From Siccirubricoccus soli (GTDB lineage: Bacteria > Pseudomonadota > Alphaproteobacteria > Acetobacterales > Acetobacteraceae): a stretch of DNA of 37,435 nucleotides. The DNA is taken from positions 1 through 37,435 of the forward strand of contig NZ_JAMZIK010000083.1 in NCBI RefSeq assembly GCF_024178315.1, given 5' to 3'. Below are positions 17,145 through 24,103 of the stretch, in pieces (the first letter of the stretch is position 1; each line of letters begins with the position of its first letter). The translations under genes were made by a program, and so were the position numbers. The notes below the pieces were generated by a model. That model saw only the letters and a list, made by a program, of their open reading frames with translations, was not told the DNA's origin and made no database searches.

Positions 17145-17297
17145 TGTGGCCGAAGCCTCTGCCACGAAGCCGGAACACGTGGCGGCGTCGAGCACGCGGG
17201 CGCCGGGCTGGCTCGGCCTTCGCGTCAGCTACCTGGTGAAGGCGCTGAAACGCTCCGCTTGACCCGGCGGGTGAGGGCAGGGGAGGCTCCCTGCGCC

Positions 17298-18227
17298 ATG
17301 ACCCAGCCCCCGCAGATCCTCGCCGGCGAGACCGAGCATCCCCGCGACTTCCGCGGCTATGGCGCAGCGCCGCCCGATCCGCGCTGGCCGGGCGGGGCGC
17401 GGCTCGCCCTCTCCTTCGTGCTGAACTACGAGGAAGGGGCGGAGAACACCGTGCTGAACGGCGATGCCGGCAGCGAGCTCTACCTGCACGAAGTCCCTGG
17501 CGGCACGCCGCGGCCGGAACGCGACCTTTCCACCGAAAGCCAGTTCGACTACGGCGCCCGTGCCGGCGTGTGGCGCGTGCTGCGGATGTTCGCCGAGCGC
17601 AACCTGCCGCTGACCATCTATGCCGTCGGCCGGGCGCTGGAGCTGAACCCGGAGGTGGGCGCCGCCTTCGCCGCGGCGGGGCATGAGGTGGCGAGCCATG
17701 GCTGGCGCTGGATCGACTACCGCACCATGCCGGAGGCGCAGGAACGCACCGAGATCGCCCGCTGCGTGGAGGTGATCCAGCGCATCGCCGGCCAGCGCCC
17801 GGTCGGCTGGTATACCGGCCGCATCAGCCTGCGCACCCGCCGCCTGGTCGCCGAGCATGGCGGCTTCCTGTACGACAGTGACAGCTACGCCGACGACCTG
17901 CCCTATTATGTACAGGCGGCCGGGAAGCCCCTGCTGGTCGTGCCCTACACCCTCGACAACAACGACATGAAATTCGCGGTTCCGCCCGGCTTCACCGCGC
18001 CCGACGGCTTCACCCAGTACCTGACCGACGCCTTCGACACGCTCTACCGCGAGGGCGGGCGGATGATGTCGGTCGGGCTGCATTGCCGGCTGGTCGGACG
18101 GCCGGGGCGGGCGGCGGCGCTGGCGCGCTTCCTGGACCATGTGGCGAAGCACAAGGATGTCTGGGTCTGCCGTCGGGCGGAGATCGCGCGGCATTGGCTG
18201 GCGACGCATCCGCCGCAGGCCGGCTGA
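17298..18227 (+). CDS. Polysaccharide-deacetylase-fold amidohydrolase, PuuE-type allantoinase family
   Basis: A 309-residue protein of the NodB/polysaccharide deacetylase superfamily, PuuE branch, whose characterised members hydrolyse allantoin to allantoate. Branch-specific segments are RLALSFVLNYEEGAE, LYLHEVPGGTPRPERDLSTES (in part), YGARAGVWRVLRMFAERNLP and HEVASHGWRWIDYRTMPEA. The ATG at 17298 is preferred to the upstream in-frame ATG at 17259 because GGGAGG lies upstream and homology starts soon after. No other purine-degradation gene is nearby, and it sits between ilvC and leuA, so the substrate may not be allantoin. Two more distant relatives lie at 30818-32633. Confidence 0.87.
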   Translation: MTQPPQILAGETEHPRDFRGYGAAPPDPRWPGGARLALSFVLNYEEGAENTVLNGDAGSELYLHEVPGGTPRPERDLSTESQFDYGARAGVWRVLRMFAERNLPLTIYAVGRALELNPEVGAAFAAAGHEVASHGWRWIDYRTMPEAQERTEIARCVEVIQRIAGQRPVGWYTGRISLRTRRLVAEHGGFLYDSDSYADDLPYYVQAAGKPLLVVPYTLDNNDMKFAVPPGFTAPDGFTQYLTDAFDTLYREGGRMMSVGLHCRLVGRPGRAAALARFLDHVAKHKDVWVCRRAEIARHWLATHPPQAG

Positions 18228-18249
18228 GCCGCCCCCGCCCCAACCCCCC

Positions 18250-18277
18250 TTGCGCCCCGCGGCGGCGCCAGTATAGG
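18250..18277 (+). promoter_or_regulatory. Candidate sigma-70 type promoter of the leuA leader
   Basis: TTGCGC at 18250-18255 and TATAGG at 18272-18277 are separated by 16 bases and agree moderately with -35 and -10 consensus sequences. Transcription would start about five to seven bases past the -10, very close to the leader ATG at 18288, giving a leaderless or near-leaderless leader peptide. Confidence 0.45.
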
Positions 18278-18287
18278 GTGCCTGGGC

Positions 18288-18398
18288 ATGACCCCGCGCA
18301 CCATCCTTGCCGGCCCCAGCCGCGGCTCCGCCGCCGCTGCCGGTGCGCGCCCGCTGCCCGGCCTCCTTCTCCTTCGACTTAGCCGCCCCTGGGCGTGA
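18288..18398 (+). CDS. Leucine-rich leader peptide of leuA (36 residues)
   Basis: ATG to TGA encodes a 36-residue peptide whose codons 26-31 read L-L-L-L-R-L (CTC CTT CTC CTT CGA CTT, 18363-18380). Three of these five Leu codons are CTT, which is infrequent in the neighbouring genes, where CTG and CTC dominate. The peptide ends 86 bases before leuA and is followed by mutually exclusive hairpins, so it matches the architecture of a classical leucine attenuator: ribosome stalling at the Leu codons when charged leucyl-tRNA is scarce would permit leuA transcription. The residues before the Leu run show no domain. The coding potential is inferred from this pattern rather than from homology. Confidence 0.75.
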   Translation: MTPRTILAGPSRGSAAAAGARPLPGLLLLRLSRPWA

Positions 18399-18455
18399 CG
18401 GCCGGCTGACCGCCGGGCTTCGCTCAGGGGATCCTGGGGCGCAGCGCGCGCCGCT
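18384..18455 (+). promoter_or_regulatory. Attenuator hairpins upstream of leuA
   Basis: CGCCCC (18384-18389) can pair with GGGGCG (18436-18441) to form a long-range antiterminator. That pairing would disrupt a terminator-like stem, GGCGC (18438-18442) with GCGCC (18448-18452), which is followed by GCTTT. A further hairpin CCGGC-TGACC-GCCGG lies at 18402-18416. CGCCCC overlaps the last codons of the leader peptide, so a ribosome that reaches the stop codon would cover it and allow termination, while one stalled on the first Leu codons would leave it free. Folding energies were not computed. Confidence 0.6.
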
Positions 18456-18484
18456 TTCCGGCATCGTCACGAAGGAACGTCACC

Positions 18485-20077
18485 ATGGCCATCACCCATC
18501 CCAGCTTCGGCACGCTGGACGACAACCGCATCATCTTCTTCGACACCACGCTGCGGGACGGCGAGCAGTCGCCCGGCTTCTCCATGAACATCGAGGAGAA
18601 GCTGCGGATGGCGGAGGCGCTGGCCGAGCTCGGCGTCGACGTCATCGAGGCCGGCTTCGCCATCGCCTCGCCTGGCGATTTCGAGAGCGTGCAGTCCATC
18701 GCCCGCAAATTCTCAAAGGATGGCCCCGTGGTGGCCAGCCTGTCGCGCGCGAATGCCGCCGACATCAACGCCTCCGGTGAGGCGCTGAAGCCCGCCGCCC
18801 GCAAGCGCGTGCATATCGTGCTGGCGACCAGCGACCTGCATATGCGGGTGAAGCTGCGGATGAGCCGCGACGAGGTGCTGGAGGCGATCGAGCGCAGCGT
18901 GACGCTCGGCCGCAGCCATGCCGAGGACGTGGAATGGTCCGCCGAGGATGGCAGCCGCACCGATCCCGACTTCCTCTGCCGCTGCGTCGAGACGGCGATC
19001 AAGGCCGGCGCCACCACCATCAACATCCCGGACACCGTCGGCTACTCAATGCCGGAGGACATGGCGCGGATCTTCCGCGACCTGCGCAACCGGGTGCCAG
19101 GCATCGAGAAGGTCGTGCTCTCCGCGCACAACCACAACGACCTCGGCATGGCGGTGGCGAACACCGTGGCCGCCATCCAGGCTGGGGTGCGGCAGATCGA
19201 GAGCACGATCAACGGCATTGGCGAGCGGGCCGGCAATGCCAGCCTGGAGGAGGTGGCGATGGCGTTGCGCACGCGCCATGATGCGTTGCCCTTCAAGACC
19301 GGCATCACCACCCAGCGCATCCTGAAGACGAGCCGGTTGCTGGCCACCATCACCGGCTTCGATGTGCAGCCGAACAAGGCGATCGTCGGTCGCAACGCCT
19401 TCGCGCATGAGAGCGGCATCCACCAGGATGGCGTGCTGAAGGACGCCTCGACCTACGAGATCATGACGCCGGAGAGCGTCGGCTGGTCCACCAACTCCCT
19501 GGTGCTGGGCAAGCATTCCGGGCGGGCGGCGTTCCGCGACAAGCTGAAGGCGCTGGGCTATGGCGACCTGGGCGACAACGCGGTGAACGACGCCTTCCGC
19601 CGCTTCAAGGAACTCGCCGACCGCAAGAAGGTGGTCTACGACGAGGATGTGGCCGCGCTGGTGGATGACGAGGTCGTTCGCGGCAATGACCGGGTGAAGC
19701 TGGCCGGGCTGACGGTGGCCACCGGCCTCGGCGTGCGGCCCATGGCGACCCTGGCGCTGGAAGTGGATGGCGAGCGGCGCGACGGCATGGCGACCGGCGA
19801 TGGCGCGGTGGATGCCACCTTCATCGCCATTCGCCAGGCCTTCCCGCATGACGCAGCGCTGAAGCTCTTCGCGGTGCAGAGCGTGACCGGTGGCACGGAT
19901 GCCCAGGCGCGCGTCACGGTGCGGCTGGAGGAAGGTGGCAAGCTGGTGGATGGCCAGGGTGCCGATACGGACACCATCGTGGCTGCCGCCCGGGCCTATG
20001 TGCACGCGCTGAACAAGCTGCTGGCGAAGCGGGAGCGGACGGCGCCGCCCGAGTTCCAGAAGGCGCTTTCGGCCTGA
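18485..20077 (+). CDS. leuA: 2-isopropylmalate synthase
   Basis: A 530-residue enzyme that condenses acetyl-CoA with 2-oxoisovalerate in the first committed step of leucine synthesis. The catalytic TIM barrel opens with FFDTTLRDGEQSPGFSM (metal-binding Asp at 20), includes SAHNHNDLGMAVANTVAA with the metal-ligand His pair, and INGIGERAGNASLEEVAMAL. HESGIHQDGVLK precedes the C-terminal LeuA dimer/regulatory domain from about residue 395, which mediates leucine inhibition. AAGGA lies nine bases before the ATG. It is monocistronic by position, with terminator hairpins downstream, and appears to be controlled by the leucine leader upstream. Confidence 0.97.
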   Translation: MAITHPSFGTLDDNRIIFFDTTLRDGEQSPGFSMNIEEKLRMAEALAELGVDVIEAGFAIASPGDFESVQSIARKFSKDGPVVASLSRANAADINASGEALKPAARKRVHIVLATSDLHMRVKLRMSRDEVLEAIERSVTLGRSHAEDVEWSAEDGSRTDPDFLCRCVETAIKAGATTINIPDTVGYSMPEDMARIFRDLRNRVPGIEKVVLSAHNHNDLGMAVANTVAAIQAGVRQIESTINGIGERAGNASLEEVAMALRTRHDALPFKTGITTQRILKTSRLLATITGFDVQPNKAIVGRNAFAHESGIHQDGVLKDASTYEIMTPESVGWSTNSLVLGKHSGRAAFRDKLKALGYGDLGDNAVNDAFRRFKELADRKKVVYDEDVAALVDDEVVRGNDRVKLAGLTVATGLGVRPMATLALEVDGERRDGMATGDGAVDATFIAIRQAFPHDAALKLFAVQSVTGGTDAQARVTVRLEEGGKLVDGQGADTDTIVAAARAYVHALNKLLAKRERTAPPEFQKALSA

Positions 20078-20093
20078 GACCCAGCGCTACCGG

Positions 20094-20162
20094 AAAGCCG
20101 TCTCGCGGCCGTCCGGGCTTTGGGAATGACGACGCGCGGCAAGGCCCACTGCCTTGCCGCGC
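20094..20162 (+). terminator. Terminator hairpins after leuA
   Basis: The stronger structure is a perfect 11-bp stem, GCGCGGCAAGG (20134-20144) with CCTTGCCGCGC (20152-20162), loop CCCACTG. A weaker stem AAAGCC with GGCTTT, ending in TTTGGG, lies just before it at about 20097-20122. Both follow the leuA stop codon closely. The remaining bases to 20344 hold nothing I recognise. Confidence 0.6.
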
Positions 20163-20344
20163 AGCGCATCGTCGGCTCCGTTACGTCACGATTTCCACGT
20201 CGCAGGGGGGCGGATACGCCCCGCGCATCACGCAAGACGAGCCAAGCTGAGACAGCGCCCGGCTGGACCGTAGGGCTGGCCTGGGATGCCGTGCTGTCGC
20301 AGCATGGGGGCCGACCGGCCGTCCCGCCGGCGGCATCCCCGGAG

Positions 20345-20548
20345 CTACTCGCCCTGCTCTCGCGCCTCGCGATCCTCCTCGATGAGCTTCAGCAGCGCAT
20401 CGGGAATGGGTTCGCTTGCGACGTTGTCGTACAACTGGTGCAGCCCGCGCTGCAGCCAGAGGTCAAAGGCCTGATCCACGCCCTGCTCCTGCCGGCCGGT
20501 GGCCTTGCTTCCTGCCTCGCCCGGCCGCTTCTGTTCTGCCTTGCTCAT
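20345..20548 (-). CDS. nepR: Anti-sigma factor NepR
   Basis: A 67-residue protein with the NepR core LYDNVASEPIPDALLKLIEE, whose two helices clamp the EcfG sigma factor in unstressed cells. On stress, phosphorylated PhyR takes NepR away and frees the sigma factor. The N-terminal 25 residues are polar and likely disordered, as in known NepR proteins. It lies 65 bases downstream of the EcfG-type sigma gene on the same strand, with a perfect 8-bp hairpin in the gap (20578-20601), and phyR is nearby and divergent. The combination leaves little doubt about the role. Confidence 0.93.
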   Translation of the reverse strand: MSKAEQKRPGEAGSKATGRQEQGVDQAFDLWLQRGLHQLYDNVASEPIPDALLKLIEEDREAREQGE

Positions 20549-20577
20549 CGGCGTCCCTGCCGGGCCCTCTCGTTATC

Positions 20578-20601
20578 GGGTGCGCGGGCGGCTGCGCACC
20601 C
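20578..20601 (-). terminator. Hairpin between the EcfG-type sigma gene and nepR
   Basis: GGGTGCGC pairs perfectly with GCGCACCC around an eight-base loop. In the direction of transcription it follows the sigma gene and precedes nepR, so it may partly terminate transcription or set unequal expression of sigma factor and anti-sigma factor. There is no T tract. Confidence 0.45.
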
Positions 20602-20613
20602 CATCGTGCCAGC

Positions 20614-21240
20614 CTAAACGCTGGCGCGATCTTCGCCAACGTCCCCCGTAACGAATCCCGGCGTAACGATTTCGGGAAGCCGGCGATCCCGCTCCGGCCG
20701 CGGCGCCGGGCGCTCCTCACCCGTCAGCCAAGCCTGGAGCTGGCGGCGGGCGCGGAAGACGCGGCTCTTCGCCGTGCCCACGGCGCAGCCCGTGGTCTCC
20801 GCCACTTCCTCGTAGGACATGCCCTGCAGCACCACCATGAACAGCGCCTCGCGCTGGTCGGAGGGCAGCCGGCCCAGGGCGCGGCTCAGCTCCTTCAGCA
20901 CCAGCCGGTCCTCATGCGCGGCGTTCACCGCGAAGAGCGACATCGGCAGGTCCTCGATATCGGTGGTCTCGCGCTGCCGGCGCAGCGTGCTGATGAAGCG
21001 GTTGCGCAGGATGCGATGCATCCAGGCCGCGAAATTGGTGCCGGGCGTGAAGCTGTCCTGTGCCGCCAGCGCATTCGCCACCGCGTCCTGCACCAGATCC
21101 TCGGCCGCCGCGCGGTTCCGCGTCAGCGCCAGCGCCTGTACCCGAAGTTTCGGCAGCAGGGCGACAAGTTGGCCGTGGAATTCGCCACGCCCCGACTTCG
21201 CCTTCGGCATTTCGGGCTGGATGCTGGTCGTGCCGTCCAT
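20614..21240 (-). CDS. ecfG: General stress response ECF sigma factor, EcfG type
   Basis: A 208-residue ECF sigma factor. Region 2 reads LVALLPKLRVQALALTRNRAAAEDLVQDAVANAL with AWMHRILRNRFISTLRRQR for promoter melting, and region 4 reads LPSDQREALFMVVLQGMSYEEVAETTGCAVGTAKSRVFRARRQL (key points QGMSYEEVAE and VGTAKSRV). The adjacent nepR and phyR place it as the EcfG (ECF15) sigma of the general stress response. AGGGGAG precedes the ATG at 21240. The roughly 40 residues after region 4 are charged and unassigned. I found no clear EcfG-type promoter directly upstream, although such genes are often autoregulated. Confidence 0.9.
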   Translation of the reverse strand: MDGTTSIQPEMPKAKSGRGEFHGQLVALLPKLRVQALALTRNRAAAEDLVQDAVANALAAQDSFTPGTNFAAWMHRILRNRFISTLRRQRETTDIEDLPMSLFAVNAAHEDRLVLKELSRALGRLPSDQREALFMVVLQGMSYEEVAETTGCAVGTAKSRVFRARRQLQAWLTGEERPAPRPERDRRLPEIVTPGFVTGDVGEDRASV

Positions 21241-21309
21241 CTTGCTGCTCCCCTCGCGTCGTACCCTGAGAAATGAAGGCCGGCGGGGCAGGGTTGCATC
21301 GCGGCGCCG

Positions 21310-21825
21310 TTATCCGGTCACGGCTCCGAGAGCGACAGCGAGAAGTCGGCGGCCGCGGGTGACGCGCGCCTTCATGGTGCCGACCGGCACGCCGCAGATC
21401 GCCGCGGCTTCCGCATAGGGCAGGCCCTGGGCACCCACCAGGATCACCGCCTCGCGCAGCAGCGGTGGCAATTCCGCCAGCGCACGGGAAAGGTCCCGCA
21501 GCCGGCCGGGTTCTTCCTGCAGCGGCGGCGTGGCGACTTCCTCGGCCGGGGTCTCGGGCAGCGCCACCTCCCGCCGTCGGCGGCGGAGCTGTTCGTGGAA
21601 GGCGTTGCGGATGACGGCCAGCGCCCAGGCCCGCAGGTCGATCTGTCCGGAAAGGAATTCAGCCTCGCGCGTCTCGAGGCTGCGGAGGGTGCGCAGCAGC
21701 GCTTCCTGCACCAGGTCGTCCGCTTCGCTGCGATTACCGCACAGGTAACGTGCAAAGGCCCGGAGTTCCGGCAACAATCCCGCGAGGCGGTCGCGCAGCG
21801 GCGGGGGCGTCCCTTGTTCCCTCAC
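21310..21825 (-). CDS. Second ECF sigma factor (EcfG-like) beside phyR
   Basis: A 171-residue ECF sigma factor with region 2 FARYLCGNRSEADDLVQEALLRTL and LRAWALAVIRNAFHEQLRRRRR, and region 4 LPPLLREAVILVGAQGLPYAEAAAICGVPVGTMKARVTRGRRLL. It resembles the neighbouring EcfG-type protein in both regions and is probably a paralogue; whether NepR binds it is unknown. The start is uncertain: GTG at 21825 gives the usual length but has no good ribosome binding site, while an in-frame ATG at 21906 would add 27 residues without domain features. It ends 69 bases before the first sigma gene and is divergent from phyR. Confidence 0.87.
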   Translation of the reverse strand: MREQGTPPPLRDRLAGLLPELRAFARYLCGNRSEADDLVQEALLRTLRSLETREAEFLSGQIDLRAWALAVIRNAFHEQLRRRRREVALPETPAEEVATPPLQEEPGRLRDLSRALAELPPLLREAVILVGAQGLPYAEAAAICGVPVGTMKARVTRGRRLLAVALGAVTG

Positions 21826-21984
21826 TGGCGGAGCAATATCAACGGAGCACGGCAGGGGCGAGCATGCGGAGCGGGTATAGCGGATGACATCCCGGGGAGC
21901 GAGCATGGCACCATGCCAGTGGAGGCGTGCAACTTGCAGGCCAGGGTCGAGGATCGGCGCCCGGGCGAGCGGAGGGGTGGGAAC
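21826..21984. promoter_or_regulatory. Divergent region between the second ECF sigma gene and phyR
   Basis: Both promoters should lie in these 159 bases. I searched both strands for GGAAC-N16/17-CGTT and found no match; the GGAAC at 21980-21984 touches the phyR start codon and lacks a -10 partner. A TATAGCGGAT at about 21877 might be a housekeeping -10. GGAGGGG upstream of 21985 is the phyR ribosome binding site. Confidence 0.35.
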
Positions 21985-22740
21985 ATGAGCGCGGTGGATC
22001 GGGCGGCCGTCATCCGTGCCCTTCCCTATGCGCGGCGCTATGCGCGGGCGCTGACGGGCAGCCAGCCGAAGGGCGATGCGGTGGTGGCGGATGCGCTGCG
22101 CCAGGTGCTGGCGGGGGAAGCCGCCACCTTGCAGGAGGACGGCGCAGCGCGCGCCGCGCTCTACACCGCCATCGGCGATACGGTGCGCGAGACGGAGGCG
22201 GCGGGCACGCTGGAGCTGCACGACGTTTCCCTGCTGCAGCGCATGCTGCTGCTGCTGACGGCGCTGGAGGAGCAGCCCCTGGCCGCCGCCGCGGCGGCGT
22301 GCCGCATCACCCCTGCGGCGGCGGAGCTGGAATTGCGGCTGGCACGGGACGGGCTGCGCAGCGGTGCCGCCGCCCGCGTGCTGATCATCGAGGACGAGCC
22401 GATCATTGCGCTCGACATCCAGGACCTGGTGGAGCGCAGCGGCCACAGCGTCGTCGGGATCGCCGCAACCGAGGCGGATGCGGTGGCGATCGCCATGGCG
22501 GAACGGCCGACCCTGGTGCTGGCCGACATCAATCTCGGCGCCGGCGGCGACGGCACGGCGGCAGTGGCCCGCATCCTGCGGGACGTCACCGTGCCGGTCA
22601 TCTTCGTCACTGCATTCCCGGAGCGGCTGCTGACCGGCGAGGCGGTGGAGCCCGCCTTCATCATCACCAAGCCCTTCGACCCGACCACCCTGGCGGTCGC
22701 CACCTACCAGGCCGTCACCCGCGGCGTCCGGCCGCTATAG
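21985..22740 (+). CDS. phyR: Anti-anti-sigma response regulator PhyR
   Basis: A 251-residue response regulator with an inverted order: an N-terminal sigma-factor-like domain (about 1-125, lacking DNA-binding regions) and a C-terminal receiver. The receiver shows Glu136/Asp137 ([14 protein letters not shown]), the phosphoacceptor Asp181 ([13 protein letters not shown]), Thr209 and the [12 protein letters not shown] stretch, and Lys229 in ITKPFDP, typical of the PhyR receiver. When phosphorylated it mimics sigma and binds NepR, releasing EcfG. No histidine kinase of the HWE type is in the window. It is divergent from the two sigma genes. Assignment is firm. Confidence 0.95.
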   Translation: MSAVDRAAVIRALPYARRYARALTGSQPKGDAVVADALRQVLAGEAATLQEDGAARAALYTAIGDTVRETEAAGTLELHDVSLLQRMLLLLTALEEQPLAAAAAACRITPAAAELELRLARDGLRSGAAARVLIIEDEPIIALDIQDLVERSGHSVVGIAATEADAVAIAMAERPTLVLADINLGAGGDGTAAVARILRDVTVPVIFVTAFPERLLTGEAVEPAFIITKPFDPTTLAVATYQAVTRGVRPL

Positions 22741-22794
22741 CGGGGCGCCGGGGCCGCGGCGCGGTCCCGGTGACGCCGCTGCCGTCGCGACGCC

Positions 22795-22819
22795 GCAACC
22801 GGCCCGCCTGCGTCGCGTT
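22795..22819 (+). promoter_or_regulatory. Candidate EcfG-dependent promoter of the DUF1328 gene
   Basis: GCAAC at 22795-22799 and CGTT at 22816-22819 are separated by 16 bases. This is one mismatch from the established EcfG consensus GGAAC-N16/17-CGTT, with exact spacing, and it lies 31 bases before the start of a small membrane protein gene next to phyR. Confidence 0.5.
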
Positions 22820-22849
22820 CTCCCGCCGCATCCGCTTCGGGAGACCGCC

Positions 22850-23014
22850 ATGCTGTACTGGACCCTGATCTTCCTCGTTGTTGCGCTGGTGGCCGGGTTG
22901 TTCGGCTTCGGTGGCATCGCCTCGGCCTCGGCCGGCATCGCCAAGGTGCTCTTCGCCATCTTCATCGTGCTGTTCCTGGTCTCGCTGATTTTCGGCGCCG
23001 TCCGCGGCGCCTGA
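22850..23014 (+). CDS. Small DUF1328 membrane protein
   Basis: A 54-residue protein, [16 protein letters not shown]..., with two hydrophobic segments (about 3-22 and 28-50) joined by [14 protein letters not shown], the signature of the DUF1328/YtjA family. It would sit in the inner membrane; its function is unknown. Members are often found among stress-induced genes, and this one lies directly behind phyR with an EcfG-like promoter before it. GGGAGA precedes the ATG. It is too short for many gene finders but its composition and family match are clear. Confidence 0.88.
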   Translation: MLYWTLIFLVVALVAGLFGFGGIASASAGIAKVLFAIFIVLFLVSLIFGAVRGA

Positions 23015-23153
23015 CCCGGCGAGGTGCGGCAGGAGGGCCTCGGGCCCCCCATGCCGGGGCTGGAGCGGCTTCACGCTGACGGTGCCAGTCGTGAACCAGG
23101 CCAGCCCCTGATATGTGGCATTTCCGGCGCGTCAGGCGATGGCCCGGGATGCC

Positions 23154-23639
23154 CTATGCCAGTTCGTGCACCAGCCGCAGCGCCTCGGCCACGGTCGCCG
23201 CCCGCACCGCATCGCGGTCGCCGGGGAAAACCCGGCGCAGAACGCGTGTCGCTCCGTCGGCGCGTGCTGCACCGATATGAACCAGCCCCACCGGCTTGCC
23301 CGGGGTTGCGCCGCCCGGGCCGGCGATGCCGGTGCAGCTCACCGCCAGTATCGCGCCGCTGCGCCGCAGCGCGCCTTCGGCCATGCGCCGCGCGACGCTC
23401 TCGCTGACCGCGCCATAGCCCTCCAGCACGCCCCAGGGCACGCCCAGCACGTCCCGCTTCGCCTCATTGGAATAGGTGACGAAGCCGTGCGTCACCACGG
23501 CGGAGCTGCCAGGAATGGCGGTCAGCGCCGCGGCGATGAGGCCGCCGGTGCAGCTTTCCGCCGTCGCCAGCGTGACGCCCCTTCCTTCCAGAAAGGCCAG
23601 CAGCGCGCGTGCCGCCTCCAATGTCTCCTGCGGCAGCAT
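23154..23639 (-). CDS. CinA C-terminal-domain protein (nicotinamide-nucleotide amidase, PncC type)
   Basis: A 161-residue stand-alone CinA C-terminal domain. Characterised members (PncC) deamidate nicotinamide mononucleotide to nicotinate mononucleotide in pyridine nucleotide recycling. Family landmarks are [37 protein letters not shown], and [25 protein letters not shown]. The ATG at 23639 shares its A with the TGA of pgpA (TGATG), so translation is coupled. The upstream in-frame extension is not used. Last gene of the slt-pgpA-cinA operon. Activity is inferred from the family. Confidence 0.93.
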   Translation of the reverse strand: MLPQETLEAARALLAFLEGRGVTLATAESCTGGLIAAALTAIPGSSAVVTHGFVTYSNEAKRDVLGVPWGVLEGYGAVSESVARRMAEGALRRSGAILAVSCTGIAGPGGATPGKPVGLVHIGAARADGATRVLRRVFPGDRDAVRAATVAEALRLVHELA

Positions 23640-24103
23640 CACAGTGGCACCTCCGGAATGGCGGCGCGCAGCAGCAGGATGAGGCATGCCGCAATGGCGC
23701 CGGCCAGCAGGTCATCCAGCATGACGCCGAGGGCACCATGCCGGCGGTCGGCCCAGCCAACCGGGCCGGGCTTCACGATATCCAGGATACGGAAGAGCAG
23801 GAAGGCGAGCGCGGCGCCGGTGACGCCGGCCCCCACCGGCAGGGCGGCGAGCGCCAGGGCCTGTCCGGCACCTTCATCCACCACCACCCAGGCAGGATCG
23901 GCGGCGGTGTCCTCCCCCAGGATCCGCTGCGTCGCCCAAAACCCCACCGCCCACAGCACCAGGCCGAGGGCCAGGCAGCCGAGCGGCCCGAGCAGCACCG
24001 CCGGCAGCACCAGGGCGGAGGCCCAGGTACCAGGGCCGGGCCGCAGCCGTCCGACGCCGCCCATGGTTGCCACCGCCATGGCGAGCCCGAGGCCGGGGCT
24101 CAC
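23639..24103 (-). CDS. pgpA: Phosphatidylglycerophosphatase A
   Basis: A 154-residue membrane enzyme that removes phosphate from phosphatidylglycerophosphate to give phosphatidylglycerol. The family pattern is present: [14 protein letters not shown] near the N-terminus, [30 protein letters not shown], and [14 protein letters not shown], with four hydrophobic segments. The start GTG at 24103 forms a GTGA overlap with the stop of slt, and the stop overlaps cinA by one base. ATG at 24079 is a shorter alternative that would lose only eight residues. Confidence 0.93.
   Translation of the reverse strand: MSPGLGLAMAVATMGGVGRLRPGPGTWASALVLPAVLLGPLGCLALGLVLWAVGFWATQRILGEDTAADPAWVVVDEGAGQALALAALPVGAGVTGAALAFLLFRILDIVKPGPVGWADRRHGALGVMLDDLLAGAIAACLILLLRAAIPEVPL

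Noticed and set aside
17175-17262. Short ORF of about 27 residues between ilvC and the PuuE-like gene
   Set aside because: No ribosome binding site, no recognisable feature, and not rich in any regulatory amino acid, so it is not called as a gene or leader.
21980-22010. GGAAC at the phyR start as a stress promoter
   Set aside because: It abuts the start codon and no CGTT or GTT follows at 16-17 bases.
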